DNA from: an uncultured Bacteroidota bacterium
Lineage (GTDB): Bacteria; Bacteroidota; Bacteroidia; Chitinophagales; Chitinophagaceae
Direction: 5' to 3'
Assembly: GCA_903882965.1 (NCBI GenBank)
Contig: CAIRZD010000130.1
Coordinates: forward strand, 1-64,000
DNA length: 64,000 bases
Below are positions 40,216-52,100 of the stretch, piece by piece. Position 1 is the stretch's first letter. Each line of letters opens with the position of its first letter. Position numbers and translations under genes: made by a program. The notes under the pieces are model-generated. The model was not told the DNA's origin. It was given only the letters and a program-made list of their open reading frames with translations, and searched no databases.

Positions 40216-41742
40216 TTAAAACCTGTTGGAAATAGCGTAGGGAAATACGGGTACTCCATAACGGTTATTATACATCACCAGGGTATTCAGGTTATATACG
40301 GTATACCATCCATCGCGGCCGGAACAATTGCCCAGTACGTGGTGAGGTGGAGGGCCACTGGGGTTTGAGTTGGTACTGCATATGTATATAAGGCCATCCT
40401 GCTCATCGACACAAACATCATGCGGCTGGTAGAAATCGCCATATAAAGTGGTAACAACGTGCAGTGTATTATAATCAATAATAGTAACGCAGCCCTTAGC
40501 ACCGGAGGGAGTGTGTGCATTAGAATCCTGCATACACACTACAAAGAGGTAGCCTTTAGATCTTGATATTGCCATTTCCTGTGGGAATGCGCCGACAGGT
40601 ATTGCTTTGATCAGGGTATCCTTATAGGCGTCCATTACACGGACCTCATTAGAGTTTTGACAGGAAACAAAATATTTTGAGTAGTCGGGGGACATCTGTA
40701 TCTGGTGTGGATCCGGTGAGGTAGCGCTTTTAGCGGCTATAGGCGGATTGCCATCAAGGCTTATGTATTTGTATGTAAACTCCGGGGCGAAGGAAAACTT
40801 ATTAATTACATTACCATATTCGAGGGTTGCAAAAAAAGTATCAAAAGTTGCATTGCTTGCTATGCCATGCGGATAAGCAAATTCTGATGTACCTGCGGTA
40901 TGCGCATCTGCAGATAAATTATTGTTTATGAGCAATGAATTAGTATTGATGGTAACTTCATAACCAGTAGCTAAGAAGCCGCTTACCATCAAGGCTGTAT
41001 CTTGCGGAGACAGGTTAATGATGCTCCATCCGCCGGTACCATATACACCTGCTACGGCACTGGTGAGGTTTGCGGCACCAATTACGGTATCTGCACGTGT
41101 ATCTATTTTTTGCAACAAATTGTTGTCGAGAAAAGAAACGTAGGCATACATACCATCGCCGGAAACCGTAACATCATGAAGGTATTCGTTTCCCGGGTAA
41201 GTGCCGACTTTTATATACCGCATGATGACGTGGCTCTGGGCATCGATAACGGCAATGAGGTTGCAGCCAGATATGGTAAGGTAAATTTTTTGCCTGGTAT
41301 CTGGGTTAGTGGCAAAGGGGATGTTGCCGTTCCTATCGGGGGCGCCGGCTGCTACCCAGCGCTTTAGCGTCATGTATTGACTGAGTGTGAGTGGGGTGGT
41401 GAGATGCCCTGCGTCGTTTGCCAGAATATCTGAAGAATCATATGCATTGCAGTAATAAAGGAGTGGGCTCAGCTGTGTGTTATAAGCAACGACAACAGCA
41501 CCACTGACACTACCCTGGAGCATATGCTGCCATGTATCAAGCAGGAGGCCGCCGGCATTGGTATAGCTGGCCTGGTTATGACAGCCGGAATTGGTGCACT
41601 TAGCGAGAAATATATTACCAATGGAATCAGGGAAACCGCCATTTGGAGCTACTACTAATGACTGGGGTTTATGCACGCAGGATGTGGTGCATACCACAGC
41701 TGTGAATATAGCGAATACAGTAAGTATAAGAAGCCTGCGCAT
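40216..41742 (-). CDS. Lipoprotein with N-terminal cytochrome-c-like CX4CH motif and YVTN/YncE-type beta-propeller
   Basis: Lipobox region 'AVVCTTSC'; 'GNIFLAKCTNSGCHNQASYTNAGGLLLDTW'; 'YLTISGCNLIAVIDAQSHVIMRYIKVGTYPGNEYLHDVTVSGDGMYAYVSF', 'QDSNAHTPSGAKGCVTIIDYNTLHVV'. Confidence 0.8.
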   Translation of the reverse strand: MRRLLILTVFAIFTAVVCTTSCVHKPQSLVVAPNGGFPDSIGNIFLAKCTNSGCHNQASYTNAGGLLLDTWQHMLQGSVSGAVVVAYNTQLSPLLYYCNAYDSSDILANDAGHLTTPLTLSQYMTLKRWVAAGAPDRNGNIPFATNPDTRQKIYLTISGCNLIAVIDAQSHVIMRYIKVGTYPGNEYLHDVTVSGDGMYAYVSFLDNNLLQKIDTRADTVIGAANLTSAVAGVYGTGGWSIINLSPQDTALMVSGFLATGYEVTINTNSLLINNNLSADAHTAGTSEFAYPHGIASNATFDTFFATLEYGNVINKFSFAPEFTYKYISLDGNPPIAAKSATSPDPHQIQMSPDYSKYFVSCQNSNEVRVMDAYKDTLIKAIPVGAFPQEMAISRSKGYLFVVCMQDSNAHTPSGAKGCVTIIDYNTLHVVTTLYGDFYQPHDVCVDEQDGLIYICSTNSNPSGPPPHHVLGNCSGRDGWYTVYNLNTLVMYNNRYGVPVFPYAISNRF

Positions 41743-41877
41743 AAGTTTATAGACGTATTAAAGAATAAAGTTAAGATAAATACTCGTAAGCGGTAATTGC
41801 AGCGGTATCATTTCCGGTGTTTTTAAATGTCTCAAAATGCCCCGTTTTTATCACATTTTATCACGGGTGGGGGATGG

Positions 41878-41930
41878 ACCTCTCCCAGACTCTCCCCTTC
41901 GGCATGCTCAGGGCAGGCTGAAGGAGAGGT
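41878..41930. repeat. Intergenic palindromic repeat element, copy 1
   Basis: acctctcccagactctccccttcggcatgctcagggcaggctgaaggagaggt. Confidence 0.7.
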
Positions 41931-42054
41931 GGTGTAATGATCGCTATTATAGTGTGGATAATTTTTCATGTGTTTCTTTTTTAAAAATCTGGTGTCGATT
42001 TATTTAGGATATTAAAATGTTTATTTGATAATTTGTAGTTGTGTAAATGTATAA

Positions 42055-42113
42055 ACCTCTCCCCAGCCCTCTCCCCCTTCGACAGGCTCAGGGCAGGCTG
42101 GAGAGGGTGAGGT
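42055..42113. repeat. Intergenic palindromic repeat element, copy 2
   Basis: acctctccccagccctctcccccttcgacaggctcagggcaggctggagagggtgaggt; shares CCTTCG(g/a)CA(t/g)GCTCAGGGCAGGCTG with copy 1. Confidence 0.7.
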
Positions 42114-42315
42114 CGAATGAGCGTTTTGGATATGCAATTGTTTGCTTTGCATTTTTACTGTTTTATGAATAAAGTTAGTTAGTTAGAATGTATGCGGCGG
42201 GAAAGTGTATACACCTTTCTTTCTGCGTGTTAATGGCAGGCGATAAATGCCAAACTGTTTGATCCGCGTTGCATGGCGTCAGTTGGGAATCAAGGGTTGG
42301 GTAGTCTCTTTGATT

Positions 42316-42852
42316 TTAATTCACTCTTGTAAGAATAAATGTAGTAGAGTCTGTTTCATAACCGGAGCAATATGCCGGGCAATCAGTTTCTATAACATAC
42401 CCTGTAATGACATCGGTGGTGAAGCTGAATATACCGATCCTAACATTTCCCAACCCTAGTGCTGCACCAGAATTGCTGTATAGCATTTGCTGCTCATCGA
42501 GGGCAAACCTGCTTCCGCCAATCACGCCTACAAATTGCATGGGGAAAGTAAGAGGAGGATCGCCCAATCCACAGTTACTGCCTATTATCGTTTGCGCGGA
42601 AGAAGACACCATTGTTTCTGTTATGTTTACAGAACTGTCGCCCAGTTCGCTTATCACCCAATTCACTTTCATATTAAATGAACTGTAACGACTATAAGCG
42701 CCACATCCGTCGCTGCAATAATAAAATGTTACAGCATTTGGGGTTGTCCAGTTTCCTGCCAGTTTCCTGGCGGGAGTAAGTGCGGGAGAAGAACTTTTAG
42801 CGCAACCGAAAAATAGAAAAACAATAAAAAGATATAAAATGAATGGTTTCAT
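42316..42852 (-). CDS. Small lipoprotein of unknown function
   Basis: 'MKPFILYLFIVFLFFGCAKSSS' lipobox; 'RKLAGNWTTPNAVTFYYCSDGCG'. Confidence 0.75.
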   Translation of the reverse strand: MKPFILYLFIVFLFFGCAKSSSPALTPARKLAGNWTTPNAVTFYYCSDGCGAYSRYSSFNMKVNWVISELGDSSVNITETMVSSSAQTIIGSNCGLGDPPLTFPMQFVGVIGGSRFALDEQQMLYSNSGAALGLGNVRIGIFSFTTDVITGYVIETDCPAYCSGYETDSTTFILTRVN

Positions 42853-43194
42853 TACAGATGTTATAAGTGAAAATAACTATAATATATAAAGGTAGTATTT
42901 ATTAATTGTTTGTATGCATGTTATCCACTAATTCTGGTTTTCAACTTGCTTTGTTGTCAGGATGAGAGGTTTTGCCTGAGTATATAAAGATCGTATTTAT
43001 TATACCGGATATCAAGCATCGGCTGTTTATGAGTAAAATAAATATTTATCTTGAGCCCTAACATTTTGAGACGAGGGGACGCCTACTATATATGGCAAGA
43101 TCCCCGGAAGGGGAAATACCTTATATTTTGATAGTTATATTTAAGAAATTTTATTAATTTACATGCCTTGCGGCTGTAATAAAATATACCCCTA

Positions 43195-46100
43195 ATGAAA
43201 CATTTTAACTATTCCCGTTGTAATTCAGCGACTATGAAAAATTCCGGCAGTACACGCAGGGATTTAATTGTAAGCGCTTTATTTTTTTGTACGCTGCTGC
43301 TATGTGGTAATGCTATAGCACAGCCTGTTATTGGCTCATTAAGTACAAATATTGGTGTGCCGGGTAGTAGTATTAACATTAGTGGTTCGAATTTTAATAC
43401 GAACCCCGTAAATAATATTGTTTACTTCGGAGCAACGAAAGCTACTGTAAATACTGCAAGCGCTACATCGCTAGGTGTAACGGTGCCTGTGGGAGCGACT
43501 TATGCGCCGGTTACTGTAAATAATACGGCAACGCACCTGATGGGGTATTCGGATTATTCGTTTTTGCCGAGATATAATAATAGCGGGTATTTGCCGGGGG
43601 CAATAAATTTCGATTCGAATGTAAGTTTTACAGACGCAGGTTCTAATACTCCTGTACAAGTAGTGATCGCAGATATAGATGGGGATGGTACACCCGACCT
43701 TGTAGTAATGAATAATATTGGTTTTTCGGTATACCGGAATACGAGCACAAGTGGCTCCATTACAAGTGGTTCCTTTGCTACTGCGGTTGACTTTACCGTG
43801 ACCGGGAACGTAGCACAATATGGAGAACCGCAATTAGCTGTGGGCGATATAGACGGGGATGGGAAACAGGATGTATGCATTTGCAATGGCAGTGATACTA
43901 TTTATGTAATGCGCAATACTTCCTCGATCGGAACTGTTAATTTTACATCTCCGGTATTCTTTTTGGGAAATTCATATTATTGGGGCACTGATTATTTTGC
44001 CAGTATAGCAATCATAGATATTGACGGGGATGGGAAAGCAGATATAGTTTGCGGAGATGGTATGGGCATAGCTGTATTCCGGAATATGGGTACTGCTGGA
44101 ACAATAACTTCAAGTTCGCTGGCAACGTCGATAGTTTTTGAGGGAGCCGGTTACTCGGGAATAGCTATCGGGGATTTGGATGGGGATGGTAAGCCGGATG
44201 TGGTAGGCACTATAGGCTCGACAGCGGGAGATAATCTTACAGTATACAAAAATACCAGTTCTCCAGGGGTTATTAACTTTGCAACTTCGGTGGGCTTTGC
44301 TACAGGTAATTATCCGGCAAATGTGCTTATCAGTGATATTGACGGAGATGGCAAGCCTGACCTTGCGTTCCTTAACCAGGGAGATGGCACTCTTGGTCTT
44401 ATGCGTAACACTGCTACGACAGGTACTATTGATGCAAGCTCTTTTGCGGCACAAGTCGTTTTTGCAGCAGGCTATAGCCCGTGGGGTTTAGCTTCAGGAG
44501 ATTTTGATGGTGATGGTAAACCAGACATCGCTGTGTCTAGCCCTTATACTTTGCTCGCCACCTTTGGCCAGACCGTACAGATATTTCATAACATAGCCAG
44601 TGCAGGAACAATAGACACTAATTCGCTTAATGGCAATGAAAATGTTGTAGCAGGGAACCCGATAGTGAGTATAGCAGTGGGTGATATAGACGGGGACAGT
44701 AAGGCTGACATTGTTACGGTGAACCAGGCTGATAATAGTATTTCGGTATTAAGGAATGCTCCTTTATATCCTTCACCTACTATTACGTCAGTAAGTCCGG
44801 ACATTAATTCACCGGGAACCTCTGTAACCATAACGGGCACTAACTTTAATACTACTGCGGCGAATGATATTGTTTATTTCGGGGCTACGAGGGCTACTGT
44901 GAACACGGCAAGCGCTACATCGCTGACTGTGACAGTGCCGATTGGGGCTACTTATGCACCGGTGACTGTAAATAATACGGCAACGAACCTGATGGGGTAT
45001 TCGGAACATGCATTTTTGCCGGATTATAATAACAGTGCATATGTACCGGGTACGGTAAATTTTGATCCTGAAGTGGGTTTTACAGACGCAGCCAATTCTA
45101 ATATAAGCCAGGTAGTAATTGCAGATATAGACGGAGATGGGAAGCCTGATCTTATAGTAGCAGGCGCGACTATTTCTATTTACCGGAATATCAGTACAAG
45201 CGGCTCTATAACTGCCGGTTCTTTTGCAGCTCCAATAGATATCAGTGTAACCGGTAATAACTTGTTTGTAGCTACAGGGGATATAGATGGTGATGGGAAA
45301 CCGGACATGGTTGTCAGTGGTCTGTATAGTGATTCTATTTACGTATTCCGCAATACCTCTACCAGCGGTTCTGTAAATTTTGCACCGTATGTGGCATTTA
45401 CAGAGAATACATCTTATACGCCTCAGGGCCCTATTAATATAGCCATTGGTGATATAGATGGGGATGGTAAAGCGGATATAATTACCGGTACCTATGGGGC
45501 CCAATATTTTGCAGTATTCAGGAATACTGCTACAGCCGGGACAATAGATGCCAGCTCGCTGGCCACTGCCGTAGATTTTCCAGCAGCCATTACAGGTAGT
45601 GGAGGTAATAGTTTTGTAGCTATAGGGGACCTGGATGGAGACGGGAAGCCAGATGTGGTAATCACGAACGACTATATAGATGTGTGGGTAATGCATAATA
45701 CCAGCACAGCTGGCTCACCCAGCTTTGCAGCAGGTGTGGACTTTACAGCGGGCAATGGTACAACATTTATAGCCATCAGCGATATAGATGGGGATGGAAA
45801 AGCAGACCTTGCAATTTCTAATACAAATGATGGTACCGTTTCTATTTTGCGTAATACAGCCACTGCGGGTACTATTAATGCCAGTTCTTTCGCTGCACAG
45901 GTAGTTTTTGCTGTCGGCTATGATCCATACAGTATTGTTTGGGGTGATTTTGACGGTGATGGAAAACCAGACCTAGCTGTGAGCAGCGGCTTATACACTG
46001 CGACCCCCCTATTTACCTATGTATTCCGGAATACATCTACACCAGGTGTCATAAACAGCAGTTCACTCACCGGCAAGATGTATGCCGGAGCAGCAAGCAC

Positions 46101-49100
46101 TATTTCCAGTGTAGTTGCGGGCGATATAGATGGAGATGGCAAGACAGATATAATTACAGCAAACTTCAGTAGTAATACTATTTCGGTATTAAGGAATGAT
46201 CCTTTATTACCAGTGATCACATCTGTGAACCCGACGATAGCTGCTGCGGGCGCTACAGTGACCATAAGCGGTGCGAATTTTAATACTACAAGTGCAAATG
46301 ATATTGTTTATTTCGGGGCTACTCGGGCATCGGTAACTTCAGCGAGCGCTACATCACTGAGTGTAACAGTGCCTGTGGGCGCAACGTATGCACCAGTATC
46401 AGTTACTAATACCTTGAACGGGCTGGCCGCATTTTCAACAAATGCGTTTTTGCCCAATTATAATAACAGTGCGTACCTGCCTGGATTGGTAAATTTTGAT
46501 CCACATGTGGACTTCACAGATCCGGGGGGCGTTTACCCGGGGAAGACAGTAATTGCAGATATAGACGGAGATGGGAAACCTGATATGATAACAGTAGGGG
46601 GCTTCGGTATTTCGGTGTACCTAAATACAAGCACAAGCGGCACTATCACGAGCGGTTCTTTCGGAACTGCTGCTGATTTTACGGTACCCGGTGGTTGGGG
46701 CTCTACACTAGGAGCAGGAGATATAGATGGAGATGGCAAGCCGGATTTAGTGGTTGCAGGTAATGGTAACATTGTGTTATTCCGCAATACTTCTACGACC
46801 GGGTCTGTGAGCCTTGCATCTCCTGTAACCATCGCCGCAGATTTTATGGATAATAATCCTTATGCTATCGCTATCGCGGACCTTAATGGAGACGGGAAAC
46901 CTGATGTGATTGTTTCGGATGCATATTACGGTAATATTGCGGTATACCTGAATACGGCAACAGTAGGCACGATAGACGTCAACTCGCTGACAACAGGGGC
47001 TGGGGTGGAGTCTGCAGGTTTAGATTTCCCAATTCCGGGAGGGGGAGGGTATTTGCATGGTCTCGCTGTCGGCGACCTAGATGGAGACGGTATACCTGAT
47101 GTTGCAGTGGCAGATATCAATAATAATGTGGTTTGGGTATTCCGTAATACTTTTTTGAGCGGAGCTGTGGGTTTTGCGGCGCCTGTGAGCTTTGCTACAG
47201 GCAATGGGGTTAATGATGTACTTATCGCTGATATAGATGGTGACGGGAAACCAGACCTGGCTGCCGTGAACTTATCTGATAATAGTATTTCTCTCTTACG
47301 CAATACATCAACGGTTGGGGCGCCTTCATTTGCAAGCCAGGTAGTTTTTGCTACCGGGAATCAACCATACACAATAGCTTCAGGTGATTTTGACGGAGAT
47401 GGAAAACCAGACCTTGCTGTGGAGAACTATAGTGATAATACCATTTCTGTATTCCGCAATACAGCTACGGCAGGAAATATTAATACAGGGTCGTTAGCGA
47501 CAAGCAGTGTGTTTGCAACAGGTAATGGCCCCCAGTATATAGCAGCGGGTGATATGGACGGGGATGGCAAGACGGATATAGTAGTTGCCAATACCAATGA
47601 CGGAAGTATTTCAGTATTGAGGAATTATCCTTTATATCCGCACCCGACTATAACGTCAGTAAGTCCATTGATTGACTCGCCGGGAACTTCTGTAACCATA
47701 ACCGGTACTAATTTTAATACAACTGCGACGAATGATATTGTTTATTTCGGGGCTACGAGGGCTACTGTGAACACGGCAAGCGCTACATCGCTGACTGTGA
47801 CAGTGCCGATTGGGGCTACTTATGCACCGGTGATGGTGGATAATACACTGCATGGGCTGATGGCATTATCGCCGAAAGCGTTTTTGCCGAATTATGATAA
47901 CAATGCTTATGCGCAAGGAGTAATAAATTTTGATCCGAAGGTGACTTTTACAGATCCGGGAGGTGTAGGCGGCGGGCAAATGCTTATCGCAGATATAGAT
48001 GGAGATGGCAAGCCTGATATGATAACAAGCACTGGGGCATCTATTTCCGTTTACCGGAATATAAGTGCAAGTGGCTCTATTACGAGCGGGTCTTTTGCAA
48101 CGGCGGTAGATTTTGTTGTTCCGAGTGCAATTGGGGGAGCGCTGACATTTGGCTATGGCGCAATCGCAGCAGGTGATATTGATGGGGATGGTAAACCTGA
48201 TTTAGTCTTTGCCGGAAATGATGCTTCAAATAATTTTTACATTTTTGCATTCCGGAATACATCCACCAGCGGATCCATCAGCTTTGCATCACCAGGAGTG
48301 ATCCCTTATATCAGCTCTGATGAAGAGCCTACAAGTATTGCTATCGCAGACATAGATGGGGATGGGAAAGCGGATGTTGTTACCGCAAATTTTTATGGAA
48401 ATGTTTCTGTATTTTTAAATTCTGCCACGGTTGGAATTATTAATTCCAGTTCGTTTGCAGCCCCTATAGATTTTGGAAATTGGGGGACAGCAAGCGGGCA
48501 AAAACTTGCGGTAGGCGATCTTGACGGAGATGGGAAACCAGACCTAGCATATACAGATTATTTTAATAATGTGTCTGTGCAGCTTAATACATCCACTATA
48601 GGGGTGGCCGGCTTTGCAGCCCCGGTAAGTTTTGCCGCGGGAAATGCACCTTACGGTATAGTGATCGCGGATATAGATGGGGATGGCAAACCAGACCTTG
48701 CAGTAACGAATGTGACTGATAATACGATTTCGCTTTTTCGGAATACGGCTACTGTAGGTAGTATAGATGGCAGTTCGTTTGCGAGCCAGGTAGTTTTTAC
48801 TACCGGTATGGGACCATTCGATGTAGCCTCAGGCGATTTTGACGGCGATGGGAAACCAGACCTGGCAGTGGTGAACATTAACGGGTATGATAATTCAGTT
48901 TCTATATTCCGCAATACAGCAACTACAGGTTCTATTAATACCGGATCTCTGGCGGCAGGTGTGACTTTTGCCACCGGTAGCGCGCCAGCGTATATGGCTG
49001 TAGGTGATATAGATGGAGATCGTAAGGCGGATGTGGTAATTGCAAATATCGGGGATGGTAATATATCGGTATTAAGGAATGATCCTTTTTATGCGAGTCC

Positions 49101-52100
49101 TACTATAACATCAGTGAGTCCGTTGATTGACTCACCGGGAACTTCTGTAACGATAACGGGTACTAATTTTAATACTGTAGCGGCGAGTGATATTGTTTAT
49201 TTCGGAGCTACGAGGGCAACGGTAAATGCGGCAAGCGCAACATCGCTGAGTGTAACTGTGCCTGTAGGAGCGACTTATGCACCGGTGACTGTGGATAATA
49301 TGCTGCATGGGCTGATGGCATTTTCACCGAAAGCATTTTTACCTGATTATAATAACAGTGCATATCTGCCCGGGATTGTAAATTTTGACCCACAAGTGGT
49401 TTTTACTGATCTCTCCAGTTATAATGCAAGCCAGGTGGTTATCGCAGATATAGACGGTGATGGTAAACCAGACATGGTAGTTGCAGGCAGTACATCTATT
49501 TCTATTTATCTAAATACAAGTACAAGTGGATCCATTACCAGTGGATCTTTTGCATCACCGGTGGATTTTGCCATACCATCAGCCGGTGGTAGTAATTATT
49601 TTTCTATAATTGGGATAGGCGATATTGATGGTGATGGTAAGCCAGACCTGGTTGTGGCAGGGGCGAGGGGGTATAGTTTTGATGGATCAGGAGTGCAGAG
49701 CGATAGTATTTCAGTATTTCGCAACACTTCGACCGGCGGGTCTGTAAGTTTCGGATCGCCTGTGTCATTTGCACAAGGGCCAAATGATTTCCCGACAGCT
49801 ATAACTGTTATGGATATAGATGGAGATGGGAAAGCAGATGTAATAACAACAAATAATGACGGCAACGTTGTAGTATTCCGGAATACAGCTGCCATTGGTA
49901 GCATCACTATATACTCGCTGAATTTGCCGGTGGATCTTTCTACTGCGGGCGGTGCCCTGGCAGGTTTGGCTGTGGGCGACCTTGATGGGGATGGTAAGCC
50001 AGATATAGCAGCTGACGATAACAATAATAATGTTGTCTGGGTATTACGCAATACCAGTATTTTGGGCAGTATAGGATTTGCAACACCAGTGAGTTTTCCT
50101 ACCGGCATAGAGCCGTATGGTATTGTGATCGGAGATATAGACGGGGATGGTAAGCCAGACTTGGCGATCGCTAACTCGAATGACAATACGATTTCACTTT
50201 TGCGTAATACATCTGTAGTTGGTACTATTGATGGAAGTTCTTTTGCGGGGCAGGTGGTTTTTGTTGCAGGCATTAATCCGTGGAGTATAGCTTCAGGTGA
50301 TTTTGACGGTGATGGAAAACCGGATCTGGCTGTTATCAATCTTGTTTCATCAACTGTTTCCGTTTTCCGTAATACAGCTACGGCCGGCAACATTAATTCA
50401 AGTTCACTTGCAGCAAAGGTGGATTATGCAACAGGTAGCGAGGGACAGGGTGTAGCCGCAGGTGATATAGATGGGGACGGTAAAGCCGATATAATAACAG
50501 CCAATACGAGCGCTGGCACTGTATCGGTATTGCGGAATGATCCATTAATGGCAACCAGCATTACCATTACAGGTAATACTCCATTATGCGTTAGCTCAAC
50601 AATAACACTGAATGGAACACCGGCTGGTGGAACATGGAGCAGTGGTAATGCGGCTGTGGCCACTGTGGGTGGCTCTACAGGAGTTGTGACAAGCGTAAGC
50701 GCAGGGACAAGTCTAATATCTTATACAACTTCAGGTGGAGCGACAACGACAATAGTGACCGTTAATGCTATACCAACGGCCGCACCCGCCAGTAATGGAC
50801 CTATTTGTAGCGGAGGGAATGTGATGATTGTCGCAAATGCTACAGGCGCTACTAATTTCTCCTGGAGCGGGCCGAATTTATCATCAACCACAATTGCGAA
50901 TCCTATTGCTACACCTACTGCTACGGCCACTTACTCTTTGACGGTGAGCAATGCAGGTTGCAGTTTATCAACGACAACGTTAGTTATTGTAAACCCTGCC
51001 CCAACAGCAGCCCCAACAAATAACTCACCGATATGCAGCGGAGGGACAGTGATGCTTGCCGCACATCCTTCGGGAGGCGTTACAAATTATTCGTGGAGTG
51101 GGCCTAATTTGTCTTCAGGAAGCGTACAAAATCCTACAGCAACTCCTACCGTCACTGTTGCAACATATTCTTTGACAGTAAGCAGCAGCCTTGCCTCAGG
51201 CTGCAGCCCATCGACGGTATATACAACTACAGTTGTTGTTAATCCATTACCTAGTGCGGGAAGTATAAGTGGGCCGTCATCTGTGTCAACAAGGCACAGC
51301 ATTACTTTGACTGATGCTGTTGCAGGAGGTATATGGACATCATCGAATGCAGGAGTTGCTGCTGTGAATAGTGCAGGTATTGTAACAGGAGTTGCTGCAG
51401 GTAGCGCCGTTATTACTTATGCAGTAACTAATAGTTGTGGTACTGCTTATGCGACAACTACAATTACTGTGACTACAGGTGTAATCAGTTGTACTACGGC
51501 AAGTAACATATCGACCTTTGCCGGTGACCATGTGAATGGTTATAATGGTGATGGCGGTATGGCGACTGCTGCTGAAACAGGGAGCTCTTATGGCGTGGCT
51601 GCAGACGGTGTGGGCAATGTTTATATAACAGACTATTTTAACAATGTAGTACGCAAAGTAGACCCATCAGGTGTGATCTCTACTATCGCGGGTACAGGTG
51701 CTGCAGGGTACAACGGCGATGGTATTGCGGCAACTTCGGCGCAACTGAACGGGCCGATGGGTATAACGCTGGATGGTGCAGGAAATATTTACATCGCTGA
51801 TAAATACAATGAGCGTATCCGTATGATCAATACAGCAGGTGTGATCACAACTATAGCGGGAAATGGTTTTCATGGTGGCTGGGCCGGGCATGGATATGGT
51901 AGTGGCGGACCAGCCGATTCGGCGAGCCTGGATTATCCTGTATCTGTTGCAGTGGATTGCAGCGGCAACATGTATATAGCAGACCAGGGCAGTGAAACGG
52001 TGCGTAGAATAAATGCATCCGGTATAATCAATTTCTTTGCAGGAACAGGTGCAGGTGGGTATAATGGTGATGGGATAGCTGCTGCTACAGCACAACTCAA

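Noticed and set aside
51667-52095. 142-aa Cys-rich antisense ORF in the NHL region (also 12625-12969 and 29977-30714)
   Set aside because: Mirror of repetitive sense codons within strong sense CDSs; no independent coding evidence.
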